From positions 1-64,000 of the forward strand of contig JAZQJX010000072.1 in assembly GCA_045541875.1 (NCBI GenBank): DNA of 64,000 bases. Direction: 5' to 3'. The translations under genes and the position numbers were made by a program. A model generated the notes under the pieces. That model searched no databases, was not told the origin of the DNA, and was given only the letters and a program-made list of their open reading frames with translations. The DNA comes from RGIG1828 sp045541875 (lineage in GTDB: Bacteria; Bacillota; Clostridia; UMGS1810). This document shows positions 24,801 through 34,600 of the stretch, piece by piece. Numbering within the stretch: the first letter of the stretch is position 1; each line of letters begins with the position of its first letter.

Positions 24801-25196
24801 TCAATCCTTAATAATCTGTATAATGGTATGCTCGGTACGTGATTTTTTGTTCACTTTCCGAATCAGCACAATCCATACAAACAAAAGCAAAACAAATGCT
24901 GTGAGTGTTCCAAGGATTCCTGCATTTAAGATGTCACAGAAAACTGCGGCAAAAATCATAAGAAATACAGGGAGAATGTATACAAGAAGTGAGATTGCAA
25001 GAATTTTGCCCGAATCTGACGAAATGAGAACCTTGTCTCCTTCTTTTGCACCTATGGGATTTTTCACCGTGGTATCAAATGATGGATTGGAGCAAGCACC
25101 GCAATCAGCGCAGTTATGAGAACACGCCGAGGATTTACAAATTCGTACAACTGCAGTTTCGCCAAATACAGATACTACAACTCCCTCTCCTGTCAT
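24801..25196 (-). CDS. RseC/MucC-like positive regulator family protein
   Basis: A 131-residue protein of the SoxR-reducing-system RseC family. The N-terminal soluble part holds a cysteine-rich segment (CKSSACSHNCADCGAC) that could bind a metal or cluster. Two transmembrane helices follow (~residues 67-90 and 92-112). In Clostridia such proteins usually accompany Rnf electron-transport genes; here it heads the 2-oxoacid oxidoreductase operon, 5 bp before the ATPase. Electron-transfer support is plausible; no direct function can be stated. Confidence 0.85.
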   Translation of the reverse strand: MTGEGVVVSVFGETAVVRICKSSACSHNCADCGACSNPSFDTTVKNPIGAKEGDKVLISSDSGKILAISLLVYILPVFLMIFAAVFCDILNAGILGTLTAFVLLLFVWIVLIRKVNKKSRTEHTIIQIIKD

Positions 25197-25248
25197 ACTC
25201 TCACTCCCGAAAACTAAAATATCTCACTAATATAATATGTTTCATAAT

Positions 25249-25277
25249 ATTATATCAAAAAACGACAGATAATTCAA
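25249..25277 (-). promoter_or_regulatory. Promoter of the rseC-ATPase-VOR operon
   Basis: On the minus strand TTGAAT, 17 bp, TATAAT with TGA before the -10. Confidence 0.75.
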
Positions 25278-25349
25278 TAGTCAGAGAGTGTTAATTTTAT
25301 ACAAAATTACAGTTTTTATATCTGTTTTATATGTAATCAGTAATAAAAG

Positions 25350-25386
25350 AGGGATGCTAAAATCCGTTTTGAATTTTAACATCCCT
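25350..25386 (-). terminator. Intrinsic terminator of the mrp-ybaK-lipoprotein operon
   Basis: On the minus strand GGGATGTTAAAAT and ATTTTAGCATCCC form a long stem (one G-U pair) followed by TCTTTTATT. Confidence 0.8.
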
Positions 25387-25395
25387 ATTATGAAT

Positions 25396-26115
25396 TTAGT
25401 CAAAAACCTTTTTGGTTATTATATCCTTTATGTTGCTTAAAGTATCAGTTTTTGCAAGATACCATTTTCCGTCAACCTTAACAAGATCTATACTGATATT
25501 CACAGTTTCCGTGGAATAGTTTGTTGACAGGGTACATTTCATGTTGGAATAACCCTCCGGAGTAATTCCAATTGCGCTTTTCCAGTCTGAAACCCTTGAA
25601 TCATCAAGGTCAATTTCTGTTTTTTTGATGATATCAAAACTTACTATACACTTTTCACCAACCTCGACTTCAACAGTTTCGTGCCATGTTTTGGACGCTA
25701 TTTTAAGTTGTTTCATCATTGCGTCCTCAGACTTTGCGGCATATTTGAACCTGCCAAGAAGCGATAGAGCGTCATACTCATTTCCATTTGGATTTGAATA
25801 TACCCTGAGTCTTTCTATACATTCTTCCTCTGTGTTACTGTACATAGCGGATTTTGATGCAGGGCTGAGTTCTATGGAAGAAACATCAGGATTAAGACGT
25901 TTATTTCCCTTTCCGGGTTTTGTGACGGAATCGGGCTTTATTGTAAGAATCGGGTTTGCTGAAGAATCAACCTGAACAGGAACAAGTTCCATATTTTCAT
26001 CTTTATTTAAGTTCAGACCGTCATTTGCATCATTTGTGCATCCGGCAAAGGAAAAAGCCAAAGACGCGCAAAGCAATACAACTAATAATATTGCGTTTAT
26101 TCTTGAACAAAACAT
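25396..26115 (-). CDS. Lipoprotein of unknown function
   Basis: A 239-residue protein with a lipoprotein signal peptide (AILLVVLLCASLAFSFAGC; lipobox FAGC). A polar linker rich in Asn/Asp/Pro follows, then a domain of about 150 residues (ECIERLRVYSNPNGNEYDALSLLGRF ... DLVKVDGKWYLAKTDTL). The ending resembles small NTF2/DUF4878-like lipoproteins that finish in 'VKVDGKWYL', but that is a weak link. It would be anchored on the outer face of the membrane. Third gene of an operon with mrp and ybaK. Confidence 0.8.
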   Translation of the reverse strand: MFCSRINAILLVVLLCASLAFSFAGCTNDANDGLNLNKDENMELVPVQVDSSANPILTIKPDSVTKPGKGNKRLNPDVSSIELSPASKSAMYSNTEEECIERLRVYSNPNGNEYDALSLLGRFKYAAKSEDAMMKQLKIASKTWHETVEVEVGEKCIVSFDIIKKTEIDLDDSRVSDWKSAIGITPEGYSNMKCTLSTNYSTETVNISIDLVKVDGKWYLAKTDTLSNIKDIITKKVFD

Positions 26116-26134
26116 TCGCTATCAATACCTTTCA

Positions 26135-26605
26135 TCACTTTACAAGATCGCAAACTTTCGCATCTGTAAAAGAAATAAGTTCTTCGGTAGTCAAAAGCAG
26201 TTGACACCCTTTTATTCCTGCACTGACAGTTACTTTTTCCAAATCCTTGCAAGAATCATTTATGAAAGTGGGGAATTTCTTTTTCATACCAACAGGTGAA
26301 CACCCGCCCCTCACATAACCCGTGAGAGAAAGAAGTTCCTTTACGGCAACCATTTCAATTTTTTTGTTATCTGTAACTTTTGCCGCTTTTTTAAGGTCGA
26401 TTTCCTTGTCTACGGGAATGCACATCACTATCGGACCGGTTTTGTCACCTCTTGCAACCAAAGTTTTAAAAACCATTTCACATGGCAACCCCACAGAGGA
26501 AGCAACCGTCACCCCGGACAGGTCATTTTCATCCACTTTATATTCTATTGCCTCATATGAAACCGATGCTTTATCAAGCATTCTCATTGCATTTGTTTTT
26601 GTCAT
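26135..26605 (-). CDS. ybaK: Cys-tRNA(Pro) deacylase, YbaK/EbsC family
   Basis: A 156-residue trans-editing protein that hydrolyses Cys-tRNA(Pro) made in error by prolyl-tRNA synthetase. It shows the family start TNAMRMLDKASVSYE, the catalytic-Lys region GLPCEMVFKTLVARGD, and the conserved GYVRGGCSPVGMKKKFPTFI. Full length. Located between mrp and the lipoprotein gene with small gaps; only a weak AGAGG ribosome site. Confidence 0.93.
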   Translation of the reverse strand: MTKTNAMRMLDKASVSYEAIEYKVDENDLSGVTVASSVGLPCEMVFKTLVARGDKTGPIVMCIPVDKEIDLKKAAKVTDNKKIEMVAVKELLSLTGYVRGGCSPVGMKKKFPTFINDSCKDLEKVTVSAGIKGCQLLLTTEELISFTDAKVCDLVK

Positions 26606-26609
26606 AATT

Positions 26610-27434
26610 TCACATTGCCTCTATCTTGTCAGAAAGTGCATCAAGCCAGGTTCCGTCAAAAAGTTCGATGAGACCTGCATCAACACCGCCTGCAAGTTTT
26701 GAATTTATGGGAAGACGGCTTATGGAATCTATGCCGTATTCCTTTGCAATTTCTTCAATGTGGCTATCTCCGAAAATGCTGTGTTTTTTGCCACAGTCGG
26801 GGCATTCAAAGTATGACATATTTTCAACTATTCCAAGGATCGGAACGTTCATGAGTTTTGCCATTTTAACCGCTTTTTCAACAATCATTGAAACAAGTTC
26901 CTGAGGTGATGTGACAATGACAATGCCATCTACAGGGATTGACTGAAAAACTGTGAGAGGAACATCGCCTGTTCCGGGAGGCATGTCTATGAACATATAG
27001 TCTGTGTCCCAGATAACGTCTGTCCAGAACTGTTTTACTGTTCCTGCAATGACAGGGCCTCTCCACACAACGGGATCAGTGTCATTTTCAAGGAGAAGGT
27101 TTATACTCATAATATCAATTCCGGTTTTTGATGCAACAGGCAAAAGTCCGAATTCGTTTGCCATTGCCTTTTGCTTTATGCCAAACGCCTTGGGAATGGA
27201 GGGACCTGTAACGTCTGCATCAAGAATTGATGTTTTATAATTTTTTCTTTTCATCAGAACTGAAAGCATTGAGGTTACCATCGATTTTCCAACTCCACCC
27301 TTACCGCTTACTATTCCGATTGTTTTTCCTATTCTGCTCATTTCGTGAGGTGCTTCTATCAGACTCTGCTGTTTATTTTTTGAATCACAATTAGCAGAGC
27401 ATGTCTCACAGTTATGAGTGCATTGTTCGCTCAT
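26610..27434 (-). CDS. mrp: Mrp/NBP35-type Fe-S cluster carrier ATPase
   Basis: A 274-residue P-loop ATPase. The N-terminus has a Cys cluster typical of Nbp35-like members (CTHNCETCSANC). The deviant Walker A is SGKGGVGKSMVTSML, followed by DADVTGPSIPKAFG and DMPPGTGDVPLT. The C-terminal CPDCGKKH supplies the bridging cluster cysteines. It would load Fe-S clusters into apoproteins, in keeping with the neighbouring Fe-S oxidoreductase operon. First gene of its operon. Confidence 0.94.
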   Translation of the reverse strand: MSEQCTHNCETCSANCDSKNKQQSLIEAPHEMSRIGKTIGIVSGKGGVGKSMVTSMLSVLMKRKNYKTSILDADVTGPSIPKAFGIKQKAMANEFGLLPVASKTGIDIMSINLLLENDTDPVVWRGPVIAGTVKQFWTDVIWDTDYMFIDMPPGTGDVPLTVFQSIPVDGIVIVTSPQELVSMIVEKAVKMAKLMNVPILGIVENMSYFECPDCGKKHSIFGDSHIEEIAKEYGIDSISRLPINSKLAGGVDAGLIELFDGTWLDALSDKIEAM

Positions 27435-27499
27435 TTGTCTGACTTCCTTTCATACGTTGCTTAAAGAATTTTCTTTCTGCATTTACAATACTACAATAT

Positions 27500-27528
27500 A
27501 TTGTATCACAAAATTACAAATATATCAA
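27500..27528 (-). promoter_or_regulatory. Promoter of the mrp operon
   Basis: On the minus strand TTGATA, 17 bp, TACAAT. Confidence 0.75.
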
Positions 27529-27595
27529 TATGTAATTTAAAAATGATTGTCTCCTTCTTTGCAATCAGATTCTTTTTGTTTTCATTTTTCTTGTA

Positions 27596-28534
27596 TTACA
27601 TAATCTCTTTGAAAATCATCTTAAGTTCTTCCGGACTTAGCACAATGTCTGCCCCGGACACCGAATCTTCAATCTGAGAAACCCTGCTTCCGCCTATCAC
27701 GGGGAAAGTGTCGGGACAATTTATTGAACACATTGCACCGCATACGATTGCACCGACGGAACAGTTATACTTTTCGGAAAATGATTTTATGACTTCAAGT
27801 TTTTCAAGGTTTTCTTCACAAAGATATCGTTTTTTTGCCTTTTCAGAAAGGGCGTCAATCCCTTTTTCTGCCACCTTTGAAAAGAATCCCTTTGCCTGAG
27901 AAGAATATGCCACAACGGGCATTTCAGATTCTTTGTAAAATTCAAATTCTTCTTTATTCATACCCACAAGTCCGCCTCTTTCGCCAAGGCAAAAGGCAGG
28001 ATTAAAACGTATCTGGCTTGCCGAAAAACCCATGAGTGAATGTTTCTTTGCATAATCATTAACCGCTTTTATTCTGTCTGAGCGCCAGTTTGATGCACCA
28101 AATTTTCTGATTTTACCTTCTTTTACAAGGCTATTCATTAGCTGGGCAACCTCCGAAGGCTCAATCACTCTGTCATCACGGTGAAGCCAGTAAAATTCTA
28201 TTGAATCTGTGCCAAGTGCTTTAAGGCTGTTTTCAAGATCTGAAACAATGTCTTTTGGTGTGACTCTTGAAACCTCGCCAGCATCAGGTTCATAATAACC
28301 ACCTTTTGTAAAAACATGCATTTCTGATGCCTTTCGCTCTTTTAGCCACTTTCCGACAATTTCCTCAGACTTGCCGTTTGCATAAAGGCGGGCAGTATCT
28401 ATGTGTGTTCCTCCCATTCCACGGAATTTGTCCATTATGGAAAATGCATCCTCCTGCGTAATTCCATCACCAAAATATGATGTTCCCAAAAACATCTTGG
28501 ACGCTTTTTCGCCAAAAGAATCTGAATATCTCAC
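27596..28534 (-). CDS. Aldo/keto reductase
   Basis: A 312-residue NADPH-dependent oxidoreductase with a TIM barrel. The catalytic tetrad is visible: Asp and Tyr in HIDTARLYANGKSEE, Lys in MHVFTKGGYYE, His in EFYWLHRDDR. KIRKFGASNWRSDRI and a late FPVIGGSRVSQIEDS bind the cofactor. The start is a GTG preceded by GTGAGGAAT. Single gene; substrate unknown. Only a weak hairpin (GATTG/CAATC) follows it. Confidence 0.92.
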   Translation of the reverse strand: MRYSDSFGEKASKMFLGTSYFGDGITQEDAFSIMDKFRGMGGTHIDTARLYANGKSEEIVGKWLKERKASEMHVFTKGGYYEPDAGEVSRVTPKDIVSDLENSLKALGTDSIEFYWLHRDDRVIEPSEVAQLMNSLVKEGKIRKFGASNWRSDRIKAVNDYAKKHSLMGFSASQIRFNPAFCLGERGGLVGMNKEEFEFYKESEMPVVAYSSQAKGFFSKVAEKGIDALSEKAKKRYLCEENLEKLEVIKSFSEKYNCSVGAIVCGAMCSINCPDTFPVIGGSRVSQIEDSVSGADIVLSPEELKMIFKEIM

Positions 28535-28562
28535 TTTTATTCCTCACTTTCTTTTGTTGTCT

Positions 28563-28590
28563 TTTATAGTTCGTGTCAAGTCAAGGTCAA
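28563..28590 (-). promoter_or_regulatory. Promoter of the aldo/keto reductase gene
   Basis: On the minus strand TTGACC, 16 bp, TATAAA. The spacer contains the 11-mer TGACTTGACAC, which recurs upstream of the giant LRR gene. Confidence 0.55.
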
Positions 28591-28696
28591 AAAATATAGC
28601 AATTCAGGTTGTACATTATATGCAATGAGTTTTTACACAGTCTGTCGTCCCCGGACTGCTACATTGTCATCTCGGTTTCAATCAGTTTGCTAAATT

Positions 28697-31600
28697 TTAA
28701 TTTTTTAGACTTTTGCTTAGGCAAAGGGGCATAACAGAATCAAAGCCCTTTAGCCATATTGTCTTCACAGTGTCACAATCGAACGAAAGTTCATATATGC
28801 GTGCCGAGGAATCGGCAGTATACACTTCGGTGTCCACAAGTTTATTGTCCTTATAGAATGCAACCGCCATTTTGCCTTCATAACTTGTATTTAATGAGAC
28901 AGGACTAACCACAACATCTCCATTGGAGTTTTTGTAGCAATCAATAAGGTAGTTTTCGGTGGAGTTGGGCACTATCACTGTTCCTCCCGAAACCGATTTA
29001 CCCATATCGTAGTTCCAGTTTCCGCTCTTGCTAATCAGATCCCAGCTGCTTTGTGTTCCGACATATTTAATTTGGGCAAGCGACGTGCAATCATAGAATA
29101 TTCGGGTGCCCAAAGTTTTTACAGTGGATGGAAGATAGACAGTTTTAAGGTTTGAACATCCGTTAAACAAATAGGAGCCAAGCTGTTTTACGCCTTCATG
29201 CACTCTGACCTCGGTGATTTGCGAAAAGTAGTTATACCAGGGAACTTGTGACGCATTGTTGAATGAACCAAAGTTTCCGCTTCCCGAAATTGTGAGAACT
29301 CCGGTTGCGGGATTGAAAGTCCAGTTTACACCGGTGCCGCATGAACCGCCGAAAGTCTCGGTCTGTGCATTGTAGTCGCAAACCACAGTAAATTTTGCAG
29401 TTCTTGGTTTAGAGTACATTTTTGAAAATGCGTCGTCACTGCCTTCAAAATAAACCATGAGATCCGTAGACGTTAACGGCACAAATTCTGTGCCTATGGA
29501 GGTGACGGTTTCGGGAATTATCAGCTTCACAAGGCTGGTACAGCCTTTGAATGCGTAGGCCGAAATGGTGGTAATGTGAGGCTGTATGGTATATTCCTTA
29601 AGCCCCAGACAACCGTTGAAGGCATAGCGGGGAATGGTGGTTATGCTTTGGGGGAAGGTTAATGAGGTGAGCTTTCTGCATGCATCAAAGGCATATTCGC
29701 CAATTGAGGTTACGCTTTCGGGAATTGTTATTTTTTCAAGGTAATAACAACCGGAAAACGCAGATTTGCCTATGCTTGTTACCGTATCGGGAATATTTAT
29801 TTCGGTAAGTCCGGTGCAACCGTAGAAACCATAGTCACCTATTGTGGTTATTCCGTCGAGCCAGCTTATGTCGTTAAATTTGCTGCATTGGGAAAATGCA
29901 TACTCGTCTATCCTTACAACCGAGTCGGGAATGATTATCTTTTTAAGATTGGTAAGACGAGTGAAGGTGTATTTTCCTATGTTGACTGGTGAACCCACAA
30001 TTTCAAAAGTTTCGATAGTCGACATATAACCGGCCCAGGATGGCTGACTGCTCATTGCGGGCATTGTGTCGCTTTCAACAAACAGTTTTAAGAGCTTTTG
30101 GTCTTCATAGTAGCGCCATACATAATATTTGCTTGCATCGCTTCCGTAGCCTTTGGAGGGGTTATTCATATCCACATAATAGTAAACAGCTTTGTAGTTG
30201 GTGTTCCAGGTGCTGTATTTTGTTACATTTTCCCACTGTTTTATACCTCCGCCATATTGCAGGCTGATGAGAGTCGTACAACTGTCGAAAGCGCGTTTTT
30301 TGATTTCGGCAAGGGAGCCTGGAATATAGAGAGTTGTAAGAGCGGTGCATCCCGAAAATGCATATTCACCTATGGTTGTCAGACCTTGGGGGAGAATTAT
30401 CTCCGTAAGGGCGGTGTTGTCTTTAAACACTTGGCAGGCAAGCTTTGTTATGCCGTCGGGAAGTGTGATGCTTGTGGCAGAATTTTCGCCTGAATAGAAC
30501 ACAAGTTCTCCGGAAGTGAGAGAATATACAAATCCGTCCTCGGAGCGGAAAGATTTATTGCCCGGGTCAATCTCCACAGACACCAAATTGTCAAGACCGC
30601 TGAATGCATCTGCACCTATTAAAGTTACATCTGCACCTATGTGTGCCGAGGTAATTTTGTCGGCATATATTTTCCAGGGAACGGCATTGCTTGTGTTGCA
30701 GGTCCATTCCGACATATTGCCGTCTGCTGTGATGGTGAGAATTCCGGACTGTTTGTCAAAGCTCCAGAATGCATCTTCCTCATTGCCGGGATTGTAGGAG
30801 TATACAATTATATTTTTATCTATAACATAGGAGCCGGTTATGGCTCTCCACTGCTCTTGGGTACCCTTGTAGTACACGGCTTTGAGAACCCCTGAGGGGA
30901 ATGAACCTATCGTTTCGAGTTCTGTCGGAACCACAATGGTTGCAAGTGCGGTGCATCCGCCAAATGAACCGCCTTCAATTGTCTTAAGACCGTCGGGAAA
31001 TTCTACAAAATCAAGAGCGGTACATCTCAAAAATGCATTGGTTTTTATTGTTTCAAGTCCCTTAGCAAAATTGACTGTTGCAAGGGATTTACAATCCATA
31101 AAGGTCTGGCTTTTGATGGATTTGACTCCGCTTCCAAATGTTACGGAAGAAAGAGAGCTGCAGCTTGAAAATGCGTTATTTCCAAGACTTGTCACAGAGT
31201 CGGGCAAAGATACTTGCGTAAGTTTTGTACAACTTGAAAAGGCCGAACTTCCGATTGTTTCAACACCGTCGGATATTACAACCGATACAAGACCCGAGTT
31301 GCTGAAAGCGTTTTCGCCTATGGTCTTTACATTTTCGCCGATTGTAATATGTGTGAGGGATTTACAAAGGTCGAAGGTGTAGCTACCTATAGCCTCCACC
31401 CCTGCGGGAATTTCAATGGTTGCAAGAGAGGTACATTTGTAAAAAGCTCCTTCCCCTATGCCGGTGACTCCCGAGGGAAGGTCAATTGATTTAAGCGCTG
31501 AACAACCGGAGAATGCCCAGGCACCTATTGTTGTTACCCCGGAGGGAATGTCAATCTCTTGGAGCATTGAGCATCCGCTGAATGCATTGTCGGGAATTAC

Positions 31601-34600
31601 GGTAATGCCATCGGGCAACAGAGCCTCGGTGAGAGCAGTCAGACCCGAGAAAAAGCTCTCGGGAATTTCAGTTATGTCAAGTCCGGTGATATCTATGCGT
31701 GAAAGAGCGGTGCATCCCATGAAAATGCCTGAGTTTAAGGTTGTTATGTGAGACGGGAATGTATATTCTTCAAGAGAGGTTAGATTTTTGAATGAGCCCC
31801 TTGAAATTGATGTTATACTCTCGTCAAGAACAATATATTTTATTTTGTCTGCATATGCACTGTAATAATAATTCATACTTGACGACATTGTGCCTGAGCC
31901 AAAAATCTTAAGTGTGGAGATGTCTTCATAGATGTGCCATGCAAAATAGCCGGCATAGCCGTAATGGTCGGGAATGGTTTTTCCGTCAAAATTGTGACAC
32001 ACACTTATGGTTTTAAGCGCCGTGGCACCCGTTATTGCATTCCACTCCTTGGGAGAAGCCGTAAAATATACGGGTACGGTGCTTGAAAAATACAATCCGT
32101 CTGTACCTATGGATTCCAGACTTGGATATACAACCAAAGAAGTGATGGAATTACAGTTGTAGAAAGCGGAGGCACCAATGGTTTTAAGTGCGCTCGGGAG
32201 CTTTGTCAGCGAAAGTTTGGTGCAACCGTAGAATGCCTTTTCACCAATTGAAACCAGTGTTTCGGGCATTGTGATCTCGCTGAGGACACTGCACTGATTA
32301 AATGCATTTGCCGGCACTGCTTCAAAGGTGTCAGGGAGAGTCACACTGCTTAGTGATTTACATTGTGCAAACATATATTCTCCCAAAGTTACTGCACCCG
32401 ATGAAACGTTTACCCGTGTGAGACCGTATGCACGGTAAAAACAGTATTTCCCAAAGGTTTTTATGCTTCCGGGAATTGTGAGACTTTCAATTGCACTGCA
32501 ATTTTCAAAAGCATAGTTGCCTATGTGCTCGGTTCCCTCGGAAAGCGGGGCTTCCGATAGTTTGCTGCAATAGTCAAAGGCGTAGTTGCCTATGGATTTT
32601 ATGGGTTTGGAAGAAGATACGGATTTCAGCTCTGTGCAGCAGTAGAAGCAGTAGTCCCCTATTTTTGAAAGACTGCCCTCTATGGTTACAGATTCAATGA
32701 GGTCGCATCTGTAGAAGCTATAGCTGCCAAGGGATGTTATTCCCTCGCCCACAACAACCTCTTTGATGGCGTCTTCAAAGCACCAGGGTACCTCATTCTG
32801 ACTTTTGAAATCGGGTATGTCGCCCGTGCCGCCAAGTTCGAGCACACCTGTGCTGAGGTCAAGGCTCCAGGTTATGTTTTCGTTGAATGTGCCTTTGGAG
32901 CAGTGGCTTTGGGGGTCGTATCCGTGGATAATGTCAACACCGGGCCAATTGTAGGCGCCTGCCCATTCTTCCAGTGTGCCGGTGTGATATACATTTTTAA
33001 GAGCTTCGCCTATTTCAAAGGCGCGGCCGCCAAAGTCCCTCTCACCCTTATATATGAGAATGGTTGAAACACTTGTGCATCCGGAAAATGCACTCTCGCC
33101 AACGAAGGTGACATTTTCATATATGGTAAGGTTTTTAAGGGCGCGGTTGTCGGTAAATGCATATCTGCCTACGGTTTTGAGCTTGCGCGCCTCTCCCATA
33201 TCTTCAAACACATAACAACGGTAAAAGGCAAATTCACCAATTGTTTCCACGTTTGAAAGATTTACTTTTTTGAGCTTTGGTGCATAGTTGAAGGCATAGG
33301 CGGGAATTGTCTTTATTCCGCTGTGAAGCACAACCTCTTCAAGATGCTCTGCATACTGAAATGCATAGCTTTTTATTTCGGTTGTTTCGGATGGGATGGC
33401 ATATACACTGCCCTCTTTGCCTATGGGGTAGGCAATAAGACTTGTCATATCGTAGCTGAAAAGCACTCCATCGTGGGATGTAAGCTTTGTGCTTTCGGGA
33501 TGTACATCGAAGCTTGTCACCCCTGAGCCTGCAAAAGTGCGGTTGGTTATTTCCTCAAGATTTTTCGGCAAAGTCAGTTTTTCAAGAGCAACGCAGTCCT
33601 TGAAAGCTTCGTCGCCTATTGAAGTTATGTTGTCGTGGAGAACGATGTTTGAAAGTGATGTACAGCCTTCAAAGGTTCCGTTGTAGATTTTGGTGACACC
33701 CGTGGGAATTGTCACATTGTTGAGAAGCGGGCAATCCCAAAAAACTCCGTCTTCTATAAGTTTCACACTGTTTTCCATAACCACCGCAGTCAGAGCATCA
33801 CAGCCTGCAAATGCCTGATATCTGATGTTTTTAACGCCCCATAACATTGTGACACTTTCCATTGAGGAGCAACCCAGAAATGCATATTCCCCGATTTCTT
33901 CAACAGATCCGGGGATGCTGATGCTTTTTAGCGATGTACAAAATGTGAAGGCGCTGTTTCCTATTTTTGTGATTGTATTTGGAAGCACAACGGTTTCAAG
34001 GTTTATAAAATATTCAAAAAAGCCGTTGCCTATTTCGGTTATTCCGTTGGCGATATACAGTGTCTTGACGGTTTTTCTGTAGTTTTCATAAAGCACGTCA
34101 TTATCGTCCATAGCGCCATAGCCGTTAATTTTGAGAACACCCTCCTGTGCCCAGTATTCCCAGGAGGCATTGCTTCCACACATACCTTCGTCGTCTGTGG
34201 CTCTGCCGGGGAGAGTTCTGTCAAAAACAAGTTTGGCAGTCATTGAGAAATTCCAGTCGTCTGCCTTGTTTACGGCATCCCACTGAGCCGAAGTGCCGGC
34301 ATAGCAGAGTTCTTTCATATAATTACATCCGGTAAATGCCCATCTGCCAATGCTTTTCAAGGTTGTGGGAAGTGACATGTAACGAAGTCCGAGACAACCG
34401 TAAAAAGCACGGTTGCCTACGTTCTCAAAGCCGTGGGGCAAACCGGTATATCTGATTGATGAACATTCTTCAAAAGCTCTTTCGCCAATTGTTTTAAGGG
34501 TAGAGGGGAAGACAAGCTCATAATTGAGATTTGAATTCATAAACGCCCTGTCGCCTATGGTTACCAGACCTTCGTTGAATTTGATGTTTTCTATGTAGTA

